Shown piece by piece: positions 37,901 through 46,036 of a stretch of 64,000 bases of DNA. Made by a program: the position numbers and the translations under genes. The stretch is taken from assembly GCA_002360945.1 (NCBI GenBank), contig DERO01000006.1:1-64000 (forward strand). Reading direction: 5' to 3'. The DNA comes from Leclercia adecarboxylata (GTDB taxonomy: Bacteria; Pseudomonadota; Gammaproteobacteria; Enterobacterales; Enterobacteriaceae). A model generated the notes under the pieces. It was not told the DNA's origin. It did not search any database and saw only the letters and a list, made by a program, of their open reading frames with translations. The stretch's first letter is position 1. The number at the start of each line of letters is the position of its first letter.

Positions 37901-39076
37901 ATGAAAAAGACGGTGTTTTCGTTAGCACTTGGCACCTTTGGCCTGGGCATGGCCGAATTTGGCATTATGGGTGTGTTAACCGAGCTGGCGCGGGACGTGG
38001 GGATCACCATTCCCTCCGCCGGAAATATGATTTCGTTTTACGCTTTCGGGGTAGTGATTGGCGCACCGATCATCGCGCTCTTTTCGAGTAAGTTTTCCTT
38101 AAAGTCGATCCTGCTGTTCCTGGTGACGCTGTGTCTTATCGGCAATGCGATTTTCACCTTCTCCACTTCGTACACCATGCTGGCGATCGGGCGGCTGGTC
38201 TCCGGCTTTCCACATGGCGCGTTCTTCGGCGTCGGCACCATTATCCTCTCGCGCATTGCGCCGCCGGGCAAAGTGACGCTGGCGGTGGCGGGGATGGTGG
38301 CCGGGATGACGGTCGCCAACCTGGCGGGCGTGCCGCTGGGTACCTGGCTGGGGCATCAGTTCAGCTGGCGCTACACCTTCTTCCTGATCGCCGCCTTTAA
38401 CCTGCTGGTGATGGTGTCGATCGTCCTGTGGGTGCCGCAGACCTTCGATAAATCGCAAACCCGCCTGAGCGAGCAGTTCCACTTTCTGAAAAAGCCGGAG
38501 CCGTGGTTTATCTTCGCCGCCACCATGTTTGGCAACGCCGGGGTCTTCGCCTGGTTCAGCTTTGTGAAGCCGTTCATGATTAACGTGTCGGGCTTTTCCG
38601 AAGGGGTGATGACCGCAATCATGATGCTGATGGGGCTCGGGATGGTGCTGGGCAACCTGTTCAGCGGCAAGCTCTCGGGGCGCTACAGCCCGCTGCGGAT
38701 TGCGGCGATCACCGACCTGGTGATTGTGCTGTCGCTGCTGCTGCTGTTTGCCTTTGGCGGACTGCCTGCGGCCTCGCTGGTGATGGGCTTTATCTGCTGC
38801 GCCGGGTTGTTCGCGCTGGCGGCGCCCCTGCAGATCCTGCTCCTGCAAAATGCGCAGGGCGGGGAGATGCTGGGTGCTGCGGGTGGGCAGGTGGCGTTTA
38901 ACCTCGGCAGCGCCATTGGGGCATATTTTGGCGGGATGATGATTACCCTGGGCTTTAGCTGGAGTTACGTGACCTTGCCCGCGGCGGCGCTGTCTTTCTG
39001 CGCCATGTCGTCGCTGTTGATGTACGGGTATCTGAAAGCCCGCCGGGGACAGGGAAACGCACAGGCATTAGCCTAA
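37901..39076 (+). CDS. araJ: MFS transporter AraJ
   Basis: A 391-residue major facilitator with about twelve membrane segments, colinear with E. coli AraJ: the start KKTVFSLALGTFGLGMAEFG, the GRLVSGFPHGAFFGVG segment near residue 103 and GMVAGMTVANLAGVPLGTWL near 140 agree. AraJ is arabinose-inducible in E. coli but not required for arabinose use; its substrate is unknown. I saw no araI-type sites in the 201-bp upstream gap. ATG 37901 chosen by homology over an in-frame codon at 37856. In E. coli araJ is far away near min 9. Confidence 0.9.
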   Translation: MKKTVFSLALGTFGLGMAEFGIMGVLTELARDVGITIPSAGNMISFYAFGVVIGAPIIALFSSKFSLKSILLFLVTLCLIGNAIFTFSTSYTMLAIGRLVSGFPHGAFFGVGTIILSRIAPPGKVTLAVAGMVAGMTVANLAGVPLGTWLGHQFSWRYTFFLIAAFNLLVMVSIVLWVPQTFDKSQTRLSEQFHFLKKPEPWFIFAATMFGNAGVFAWFSFVKPFMINVSGFSEGVMTAIMMLMGLGMVLGNLFSGKLSGRYSPLRIAAITDLVIVLSLLLLFAFGGLPAASLVMGFICCAGLFALAAPLQILLLQNAQGGEMLGAAGGQVAFNLGSAIGAYFGGMMITLGFSWSYVTLPAAALSFCAMSSLLMYGYLKARRGQGNAQALA

Positions 39077-39089
39077 GCAACGTGCGCGC

Positions 39090-39180
39090 GAATTGCCCGG
39101 CGGCGCTGCGCTTGCACGGGCCTACGTTTTCCCCGGCCTGATTTTGTAGGCCGGGTAAGCGCAGCGCCACCCGGCAACAA
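39090..39180. repeat. REP-type repeats
   Basis: A gcccggcggcgctgcgcttg unit near 39096-39124 and tgtaggccgggtaagcgcag/cgccacccggcaac near 39144-39179 lie between the converging araJ and quinone reductase genes. Confidence 0.7.
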
Positions 39181-39184
39181 GCAC

Positions 39185-39784
39185 TCACATAACGCTTTCG
39201 AGTTTTTTCAGGAAATCTTCGACCTGCTCTGAGGTGGCAGTGTCTGCCTGATAGAGAATATCGAGCCTGACGTCCTTCAGGCCGCAAAAGCCGAAGACGC
39301 CTTCAACTAACTGAGTGTGTATCGCCGTCGAATAACCGTGTTTTTCGAATCCCGTCACATCTGTGCCCGCCGTCGCGATCAGGCGTACCGGAACGTTGCG
39401 TAAATTACCAACAATCCGGCCATCTTCCGCCACCTTGTAGGCCCAGTTCAGGGTGAGTACCCGGTCAAACCAGCCTTTCAGCAGACCAGGAACCGACCAC
39501 CAGTACACCGGAAAGACAAACACCAGCATATCCGCCCGCTCCACCCGCTGTTGCTCACGCAAAATATCGGCGGGGAGGGCGCTGGCATCCCCGTGATACA
39601 GCGCCAGATCGGGAGGTAGCATTGATGGTGTAAAGGCTTCGGCATGCAGATCGGCAATTTCGACCCGAGTACCTCGTTCACGCAGGCGCGCGGCAATGCG
39701 CGCAGCCAGGGCGTGGGATAACGAATTTTCGACGGGGTGAGCTGTCACGATCAGCGCATTATCTACGACATTTGTTACAGACAT
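39185..39784 (-). CDS. NAD(P)H-dependent quinone oxidoreductase (flavodoxin fold)
   Basis: A 199-residue protein of the flavodoxin-2/NQO family. An FMN-binding start ALIVTAHPVENSLSHALA near residue 10 and the segment MLVFVFPVYWWSVPGLLKGWFDRVL near 88 are typical. Such enzymes reduce quinones or nitro/azo compounds with two electrons, avoiding semiquinones. ATG 39784 with GAGG 6 nt upstream is chosen over a GTG two codons earlier. Downstream of a TetR gene on the same strand, and both share a promoter motif. Confidence 0.85.
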   Translation of the reverse strand: MSVTNVVDNALIVTAHPVENSLSHALAARIAARLRERGTRVEIADLHAEAFTPSMLPPDLALYHGDASALPADILREQQRVERADMLVFVFPVYWWSVPGLLKGWFDRVLTLNWAYKVAEDGRIVGNLRNVPVRLIATAGTDVTGFEKHGYSTAIHTQLVEGVFGFCGLKDVRLDILYQADTATSEQVEDFLKKLESVM

Positions 39785-39820
39785 AACCACCTCAGCACGG
39801 AGTTAACGTGCCACCTATAT

Positions 39821-39836
39821 TACTATTGGTAACTTA
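39821..39836. promoter_or_regulatory. Candidate TetR operator before quinone reductase
   Basis: TACTATTGGTAACTTA has inverted ends TAC/GTA within TACTATTGGTA. It shares 12 of 16 bases with the site at 40473-40488 in front of the neighbouring TetR gene. Confidence 0.45.
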
Positions 39837-39857
39837 GCTGTCAATCCGTGGGCGCCC

Positions 39858-40451
39858 TCATTTTGTGCTGTCGGTACAGGTGTTCAGTACGCCAAACATC
39901 GCGCCGCAAAGCATATCCTCCGCAACATTACGCGCGAGTATGCCGTTGCTCGCAGCGGTGCTAAGCGCATCCGCCGCGCCAATGATGGCCGTAAGCGCCG
40001 CTTCACCCTGCACACCTTTCAGGGTGATATAGGGTGACAGCGCCGTGCGAAGGCAGTCGGCACATTCGGCGACGCAGGCCTCGCGAAATGTCAGTAGCGC
40101 CCGGGATCCGGAGAGTGCAGCGGCGATAGGTCCGGTTTCGGGACCGGCGCTGATTGCGCAATCAATATAGGCAGCGCTGAAAAAGCGGACCGTATTTTTC
40201 AGCGTTTTGTTATCGACATTCAGCGTCTCGCGGAATTTTTTTAACTGCTGGTCGCTGTAATCCTGATACAGCGCCATCAGCAGTCCTTCGCGATCGCCGA
40301 AGTGATCGTAGGGGATAGGCTTGGTGACATTGGCCCGCTCGGCCAGATAACCCAGCGTCAGGGCCTCGGTGCCTTGCTGACGCACAATTCCTCGTGCAAC
40401 CTCCAGCAGTTGCACCCGGCGATCCTCTTTTCTTAACCGCTTAACAACCAT
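39858..40451 (-). CDS. TetR-family regulator
   Basis: A 197-residue regulator. Helix-turn-helix LLEVARGIVRQQGTEALTLGYLAERANVTKPIPYDHFGDREGLLMALY spans about residues 13-60. ATG 40451 has GAGGG upstream; a 39-residue upstream extension in frame is unlikely. The adjacent quinone reductase gene on the same strand is the probable target, and a shared motif before both genes supports autoregulation plus control of the reductase. Two cysteine-containing stretches (CVAECADC) could respond to electrophiles such as quinones, but this is conjecture. Confidence 0.82.
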   Translation of the reverse strand: MVVKRLRKEDRRVQLLEVARGIVRQQGTEALTLGYLAERANVTKPIPYDHFGDREGLLMALYQDYSDQQLKKFRETLNVDNKTLKNTVRFFSAAYIDCAISAGPETGPIAAALSGSRALLTFREACVAECADCLRTALSPYITLKGVQGEAALTAIIGAADALSTAASNGILARNVAEDMLCGAMFGVLNTCTDSTK

Positions 40452-40472
40452 ATTTCCCTCGCACACGTTGTC

Positions 40473-40488
40473 TACTAAAGGTAGTTTA
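40473..40488. promoter_or_regulatory. Candidate autoregulatory TetR operator
   Basis: TACTAAAGGTAGTTTA, with inverted arms CTAC/GTAG around a 5-bp centre, sits 22 bp upstream of the TetR ATG. Same motif as 39821-39836 (consensus TACTANNGGTA). Confidence 0.45.
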
Positions 40489-40548
40489 CACGGTTTATTG
40501 GCGAGGTTGTATGATATCAAAGGCTCCCGTATCGGGAGCCATATACAC

Positions 40549-41640
40549 TCAGGGCAGCGAGGGTTCACCCAGGGTTAACATCAACCGGTTAGCCCAGGCG
40601 AAGAACGCCGCGGACTGCACCAGATCCAGCTGGGCCAGAGTATCCAGCCCCTGGCGTTCCAGCTCCGCCAGATGCCCCGGCGTTACCGCAGGGGGGGTGA
40701 CGGACAGCGCGGCGGCAAAATCAATCCCCGCCTGCCAGCGCGGTGACTGCCCGCTGCTCAGCGACTGACCCGGCTCAACCGCCAGCAGCCTTTCCACCGC
40801 TTCATCATCTTTCGACAGCTGGCTGGCTTTCCGCGCATGGACGGAGGCGCAGTAAATGCAGCCGTTGATCTTGCTGGTCACCGTGGCGACCAACTCCCGC
40901 TCGGCTCGCGGCAGCCCGCCCGAGGTATAGAAAATCCCTTTATCGGTCAGCGTTCGCTGTTCCAGTACCGGCAGATTGCGCCCCAGCAGGCGGAAATAGT
41001 CGGAGTCGGTGTGGCCGAATTTCGCGAGGATCGCCTGCTCATCGGCGGTAAATTCCGCCAGCGGTTTGGGTGCCAGCCATGGCTCCCAGCCCAGCTCCTG
41101 CTGGGTAAAAGCCATTGGGGCCGCTTTGCCGTTTTTGGTCTGCGGCACGGTGTGCCAGGGGCCAGCCACCACCGGAACATCGCTGGCCGCCACCGGTTTG
41201 TCATTGAGCAGACGCAGGCCGACGATCAGGCGGCTCTGGAAACTGACAAAGGCGATCAGCTGCGCCAGGGTGACAATGCCTTCTTTGCTCCAGCCCGCCA
41301 GGCTGAGCGCATTGATCGCCCCTGGCGTGGCCTCCACCGGAGAGAAGGTCAGCAGGCGGGCAAAGGTCAGGGCGGGGGTCAGGCGTACTGAGGTCGGATC
41401 GGCCAGACCAAACCCGGCGTAATGGGCCGCCAGCGCGTCGGCGTTGTGCCATTTCGCCACTTTTGCCGCCACGGCAAAGCGTTCGTCCAGCGCAAAATCA
41501 GCGTTCTGCTGACTGAATAAGGTTTCATAGCTCCCCTGCGCGTGACGCGTTGCCGCCTCGCGGGTGAGTCGTGCCTGTGCCAGCGGGGAACCCGGGGCGA
41601 TCTCCGCCAGTTCGGCGAGAATATCCTGACTTAAAGCCAT
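40549..41640 (-). CDS. CMD/alkylhydroperoxidase-domain protein of luciferase cluster
   Basis: A 363-residue protein with two carboxymuconolactone-decarboxylase-like parts. The C-terminal half carries the AhpD-type redox motif INGCIYCASVHARKA near residue 263, with the CxxC pair and histidine. The N-terminal half (about 1-170) resembles a second, cysteine-free CMD fold. I associate it with the family pair of CMD and alkylhydroperoxidase-domain proteins named after Agrobacterium vitis genes that accompany a luciferase-like protein. Last gene of the operon, 12 bp after the luciferase gene, AAGGAG upstream. Possible role: peroxide or hydroperoxide handling for the monooxygenase. Confidence 0.75.
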   Translation of the reverse strand: MALSQDILAELAEIAPGSPLAQARLTREAATRHAQGSYETLFSQQNADFALDERFAVAAKVAKWHNADALAAHYAGFGLADPTSVRLTPALTFARLLTFSPVEATPGAINALSLAGWSKEGIVTLAQLIAFVSFQSRLIVGLRLLNDKPVAASDVPVVAGPWHTVPQTKNGKAAPMAFTQQELGWEPWLAPKPLAEFTADEQAILAKFGHTDSDYFRLLGRNLPVLEQRTLTDKGIFYTSGGLPRAERELVATVTSKINGCIYCASVHARKASQLSKDDEAVERLLAVEPGQSLSSGQSPRWQAGIDFAAALSVTPPAVTPGHLAELERQGLDTLAQLDLVQSAAFFAWANRLMLTLGEPSLP

Positions 41641-41652
41641 AGTGACTCCTTA

Positions 41653-42639
41653 TTAAAGATGAGGGGCGATCTGCTCTGCGATTAACTCAATCGAACGTAG
41701 GGTGTCCTGATGCGACGGCTCAACCGAATGCACCTGGAACGAAATGTCGGTGGCGCGCGCCAGCACCGAATCCTGCGCCAGCGAGGCGAGCACCGTCTGC
41801 GGCGCGCCGATGTGGGCGTCAAACTGGCGGATATAATTCGTGACAGTGTCACCAATAAGCGCGTGCCCGGCGGCCTGATGCTGCTGCGCCTGGCGGGTCA
41901 GACCCGGTTCGGCAACCTTCAGGGCATATGCATCGCTGTCGGCGACAAAGGCAGTGCGCGAGGCCAGAATGCGCGGGGTCACGCCGGACGGCAGGGCGTC
42001 GAGATAGGCGTCGATAATCGGGTTCTGGATCGCATCCAGCGGCAGTGCAAGGTTATCCGTCGGACGCGGCTGGGTACGGGAGAGCATCAGCCCGTGGCCA
42101 GCTTGCCCGGCACGCACTGCACCCTCTACCGAGAAGGTGGCGATCCACACCCGCTCCGTCAGTCCGGGTGCAGGTGGATAAAGATGATTATCCGGGTGGG
42201 TGAGCGAATCCCCGCGCCAGGCGCTGTTTATCAGATGCAGGTGATCGGCGAAGGTCGCCGCCCGCTCGTTAATGGTCAGCCCGAACGGCAAAAACGAGGT
42301 CGGCGTCCCGCCGGAGCCAAACCCCACCTCCAGCCGCCCGTCGGCCAATAGATCCAGCACCGCCGTGTCTTCCGCCACCCGCAGCGGATTCTCCAGCGGC
42401 AGGGTAATGATGGCGGTGCCGAGACGAATGCGGGTGGTCAGCGCCGCGACATGGGCGAGGAATACCAGCGGCGACGGCAGGCCGCCCTCATGCTCGTGGA
42501 AGTGGTGCTGGGCAATCCAGGCGGTGTCAAAGCCGTAGCGTTCGGCATGACGGATCTGCTCTGTCGCCAGGCGATAGCGTTCTTTGGCTGGCGCATCGTC
42601 CAGCAGGCGGGTGAAGAAACCCAGGCGTTTACGCGTCAT
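41653..42639 (-). CDS. Luciferase-like FMN-dependent monooxygenase
   Basis: A 328-residue bacterial-luciferase-like TIM-barrel protein. The sequence GFDTAWIAQHHFHEHEGGLPSPLVFLAHVAALTTRIRLGTAIITLPLENPLRVAEDTAVLDLLADGRLEVGFGSGG, here broken into GFDTAWIAQHHFH and RIRLGTAIITLPLENPLRVAED motifs, spans residues 34-110 and is typical of two-component flavin monooxygenases. A family of this kind is known in Klebsiella next to the same transporter. It needs reduced FMN from a reductase not seen in the operon. Its ATG overlaps the ABC ATPase stop by 4 bp. Substrate unknown. Confidence 0.82.
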   Translation of the reverse strand: MTRKRLGFFTRLLDDAPAKERYRLATEQIRHAERYGFDTAWIAQHHFHEHEGGLPSPLVFLAHVAALTTRIRLGTAIITLPLENPLRVAEDTAVLDLLADGRLEVGFGSGGTPTSFLPFGLTINERAATFADHLHLINSAWRGDSLTHPDNHLYPPAPGLTERVWIATFSVEGAVRAGQAGHGLMLSRTQPRPTDNLALPLDAIQNPIIDAYLDALPSGVTPRILASRTAFVADSDAYALKVAEPGLTRQAQQHQAAGHALIGDTVTNYIRQFDAHIGAPQTVLASLAQDSVLARATDISFQVHSVEPSHQDTLRSIELIAEQIAPHL

Positions 42640-44237
42640 GCGTACTCCTTCTGTGAAAAATGGGGGATGGCGTCGATCAGCTCGCGGGTATAGGCGTTCT
42701 GCGGGGCGGCGAACAGTGCTTCCACCGCGCCGTGCTCCACGACCTGACCGCTGCGCAGCACGGTGACGCTGTGGGCGATGCGCCGGACGGTTGCCAGGTC
42801 GTGGGTAATAAACAGGTAGGTCAGACCCAGCTGCTGCTGCAGCTGCTGGAGCAGGGCGAGGATCTGCGCCTGCACGGTGACGTCCAGCGCCGAGGTGGCC
42901 TCGTCCAGCACCAGAATGGTTGGCTCGAGGATCAGGGCCCGGGCAATGGCCACACGCTGGCGCTGTCCGCCCGACAGCTCCCGCGCGGTGCGGGTTAACA
43001 GCTCCGGCGGCAGGGCCACCCGTCGGGTGACGCTCTCCACCCGGGCGGCGCGTTCGGCCTTGCTGACCGGGGCAAAATTTTTCAGCGGCTCTTCGATGAT
43101 CTCGAACAGCGTCTGGCGCGGATCCAGCGAGGCAAAGGGGTTCTGGTAGACGAACTGGATCTTCTGCCGTAGCTGACGACGCGCCTCGTGGCTGAGGGTG
43201 GTGGCGTCGATATCATCGATAACCACCCGGCCTGCGTCGGCCTGCTCAAAACCCAGCAGAATGCGGGCAAGGGTGGTTTTACCCGAGCCCGACTCCCCGA
43301 CCAGGGCGTGGGTGCTGCCGCGCTGCACGGCAAAGCTGACGTTATCCAGAGCCTGCAGCTGATGGCCTTTGCCCAGCGCAAAGCGTTTGCTGATCCCCTC
43401 GGCGCGGATCGCCGGAGAGGCCAGCGGCCGACCCGCCACCGGGGCGATGGTTAACCGCTGGCCGTTCAGATCGCTCAGCAGCTGGCGGGTGTAGGCGTGC
43501 TGCGGGGCGCGTACCACGTCGGCGGTCGCCCCGTGCTCCTGCACCTCGCCGTGGCGGAACACCAGCAGCCGGTCGGCCCGCTGGGCGGCGAGAGCCAGGT
43601 CGTGGGTGACAAACAGCACCGCAGTGCCGGATTCCCGGCGCAGCACGTCCAGCAGATCGAGAATGCGTTTCTGCACCGTGACGTCGAGCGCGCTGGTGGG
43701 TTCATCGGCGATGATCACGTCCGGACGCAGGGCGATGGCGATAGCGATCAGCACCCGCTGCTTCATACCCCCGGAGAGCTGATGCGGAAATTGCTTCATC
43801 CGCTGTTCCGGGTGGCTGAGGCCCACTTTAGTCAGCAGGGCCAGCACCTGGCTGTCGCACTCGGCCTTACTGATTTTCTGATGCAGACGCAGGATTTCGC
43901 CCACCTGGGCACCGACGGTTTTCACCGGATTGAGGGAGTTACCCGGATCCTGTGGCACCAGGCTGATGCGTGCGCCGCGCAGGCTGTCGAGCCGTTTTGC
44001 TGACCACTGGCTGAGGTCTTCGCCGTTCAGACGGATGCTGCCGGCGTCGCGGCGGGCGTTGTCCGCCAGCAGGCCGATGATCGCCTGAGCGGTAGTGGTT
44101 TTTCCGGAGCCGGACTCGCCGACAAAGGCCAGCATCTCGCCGCGCCCGAGGGTAAAGCTGACGTTATGTACCACCTCGCGCCACTCGCGACCGGTGCGGT
44201 AGCTGAGGGTCAGGTTTTCCACAGACAATACGGTCAT
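42636..44237 (-). CDS. Dipeptide/oligopeptide-type ABC ATPase, two fused domains
   Basis: A 533-residue protein with two ATPase modules, as in GsiA/YejF. Module 1: Walker A GESGSGKTT near residue 38 and signature LSGGMKQRVLIAIAI near 160. Module 2: Walker A GESGSGKTT near 310 and signature LSGGQRQRVAIARAL near 425. Walker B DEPTSALD and DEATSALD are both intact, so both sites should hydrolyse ATP. ATG 44237 chosen; an in-frame extension to 44324 overlaps the permease gene. Overlaps both neighbours by 4 bp. Energises uptake of the compound processed by the luciferase/CMD pair. Confidence 0.88.
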   Translation of the reverse strand: MTVLSVENLTLSYRTGREWREVVHNVSFTLGRGEMLAFVGESGSGKTTTAQAIIGLLADNARRDAGSIRLNGEDLSQWSAKRLDSLRGARISLVPQDPGNSLNPVKTVGAQVGEILRLHQKISKAECDSQVLALLTKVGLSHPEQRMKQFPHQLSGGMKQRVLIAIAIALRPDVIIADEPTSALDVTVQKRILDLLDVLRRESGTAVLFVTHDLALAAQRADRLLVFRHGEVQEHGATADVVRAPQHAYTRQLLSDLNGQRLTIAPVAGRPLASPAIRAEGISKRFALGKGHQLQALDNVSFAVQRGSTHALVGESGSGKTTLARILLGFEQADAGRVVIDDIDATTLSHEARRQLRQKIQFVYQNPFASLDPRQTLFEIIEEPLKNFAPVSKAERAARVESVTRRVALPPELLTRTARELSGGQRQRVAIARALILEPTILVLDEATSALDVTVQAQILALLQQLQQQLGLTYLFITHDLATVRRIAHSVTVLRSGQVVEHGAVEALFAAPQNAYTRELIDAIPHFSQKEYA

Positions 44238-45085
44238 GCGCGACCTCCGCTTAACTGACGGCTGATACGGTTGGTGGCCAGCACCACGGCAATCACCACG
44301 AGACCCGGGAAGGTGGTTAACCACCAGGCGGTTGAGAGATAGTTACGCCCTTCGGCAATCAGCAGGCCCCATTCCGGGATTGGCGGCGGGGTGCCGTAGC
44401 CGAGGAAGCTGAGGGTCGACAGGGCCAGGATCGCCTGACCAAACTGCAAAGTGGCAAAGGCCAGCACCGCGGTCAGGGAGTTGGGGAGAATGTGACGCCA
44501 TAGCACCGTCCAGAAGGTACCCCCGCTGCCAAACGCCGCTTCGACATAGTCGGTGTGGCGGATGCGCACCACTTCACCGCGCGCCAGGCGGGCAAAGCTG
44601 GCGATGGACGCCACCCCAACGGCGATGGCGGCGTTAACCGTGCCAAAGCCAAGGAGAATGATCACCGTCAGGGACAGCAGCAGCGAGGGGATGGCGAGCA
44701 GCACGTCCACCAGGCGCATCAGGATGGACTCCACCCGTCCGGCAAAAGCCCCGGCAATTACGCCGATGGCGGTGCCAATAAACAGCCCCATCGCTACCGC
44801 CACCAGCGCGGCGCTCAGGGAGTGTGGGGCACCATAGACGATGCGGGTATAAACATCGCGGCCCAACTGGTCAGTGCCGAGCCAGTAATCCGCCTGGGGA
44901 GCCAGCCGCTGCGCACCGGCAATGCCCTCAACGGGGCTGAAGGGTGTAAACAGCTCCGGGGCGATGGCCGCCAGCGCGGCTGCGGCGATAATGGCCCAGG
45001 CCAGCCACAGTCCTGGCTGCCAGCGCAATCCACGCCAGGCGGGAATGCGTTTACGCGCCGCCGCAGCATAATCAACAAGGCTCAT
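44234..45085 (-). CDS. DppC-type ABC permease
   Basis: A 283-residue inner-membrane permease of the peptide/nickel type. N-terminal membrane segment, then YWLGTDQLGRDVYTRIVYGAPHSL near residue 67 (the family's GTDxxGRD motif), and the EAA-like region YVEAAFGSGGTFWTVLWRHILPNSL near 177. About six membrane segments. Overlaps both neighbouring genes by 4 bp. Confidence 0.88.
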   Translation of the reverse strand: MSLVDYAAAARKRIPAWRGLRWQPGLWLAWAIIAAAALAAIAPELFTPFSPVEGIAGAQRLAPQADYWLGTDQLGRDVYTRIVYGAPHSLSAALVAVAMGLFIGTAIGVIAGAFAGRVESILMRLVDVLLAIPSLLLSLTVIILLGFGTVNAAIAVGVASIASFARLARGEVVRIRHTDYVEAAFGSGGTFWTVLWRHILPNSLTAVLAFATLQFGQAILALSTLSFLGYGTPPPIPEWGLLIAEGRNYLSTAWWLTTFPGLVVIAVVLATNRISRQLSGGRA

Positions 45086-46026
45086 GCAGCACCTCCGGTA
45101 ACGGTTTGCAGGCGGGGATCGAACAGCGGCATCAGCAGATCCACCAGCAGGTTAATCAGCACAAAGCCGAGGGCGGAAATCATCACCACCGCCTGTAGCA
45201 CGGCGATATCCTGGTTATTCACCGCTTGCTGGGTCAGCAGACCCAGACCGCTGCGGCCAAACACGGTTTCGGTGATCAGCGCGCCGGCAATCAGCTCGCC
45301 CAGCAGCAGTCCGGCGATGTTCAGCACCGGCAGCAGGGCGTTACCGGTGACGTGCCGCCAGAGGACTGCGGTCTCGCTCAGCCCTTTGGCCCGCGCCACC
45401 GCCACAAACGGCTGAGCAGCCACCTGATCCAGACTGCGCATCAGGATCTGCGCCAGCGGGGCGGAGATGGGAATGGCGACGGTGACAATCGGCAGAATTA
45501 GTCCCTGCAGCGGGGTCGGGTTAATCACCGGGATCAGCCGCAGCTGGAACGAGAACAGCTGGATTAAGGCAATCCCCAGCCAGAAGGTCGGCAGGGAGAT
45601 AAACAGCACCGGCAGGGACTGGATGGCGTTGCTCAGCCAGCGTAGCCCCGGCAGGCGGGAGGCCAACGCCAGGGAGAAGGCCAGCACCACCGCCAGCGCA
45701 AAGGCCGGCAGCGCCAGGCTTAAGGTGTCCGGCAGGTTGGTGGCGATAAGCTCACTCACCGCCACGCCCGCCTGCACCGAGAAGCCAAAATCGCCGCGCA
45801 GCATCGCCCCGAGGGTGTGCAGATACTGCTGCCAGAGCGGGCTGTCGGCCCCGTACGCGAGGCGCATCTCTTCGATTTGCGCCGGGCTCAGGCCGAGGTC
45901 AGGATTCTGGAACTTGATCAGCACCGCGTCCCCCGGCAGCACCTGGAGCAGCACGAAGGAGAGGGTGAACGCCGCCCAGAGCACCAACAGCCCCAGCCCG
46001 GCCCGTCGCAGCAGATAGTGACTCAT
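45082..46026 (-). CDS. DppB-type ABC permease
   Basis: A 314-residue permease, partner of the DppC-type protein. Starts SHYLLRRAGLGLLVLWAAFTLSFVLLQVLPGD, a typical DppB N-terminus, with the EAA-like VAVARAKGLSETAVLWRHVTGNALLP near residue 197. ATG 46026 with AAGGAG upstream is chosen over a longer frame from 46089 that would run into the binding-protein gene. Ten bases separate it from the binding-protein stop. Confidence 0.88.
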   Translation of the reverse strand: MSHYLLRRAGLGLLVLWAAFTLSFVLLQVLPGDAVLIKFQNPDLGLSPAQIEEMRLAYGADSPLWQQYLHTLGAMLRGDFGFSVQAGVAVSELIATNLPDTLSLALPAFALAVVLAFSLALASRLPGLRWLSNAIQSLPVLFISLPTFWLGIALIQLFSFQLRLIPVINPTPLQGLILPIVTVAIPISAPLAQILMRSLDQVAAQPFVAVARAKGLSETAVLWRHVTGNALLPVLNIAGLLLGELIAGALITETVFGRSGLGLLTQQAVNNQDIAVLQAVVMISALGFVLINLLVDLLMPLFDPRLQTVTGGAA

Positions 46027-46036
46027 CGTCGACTCC

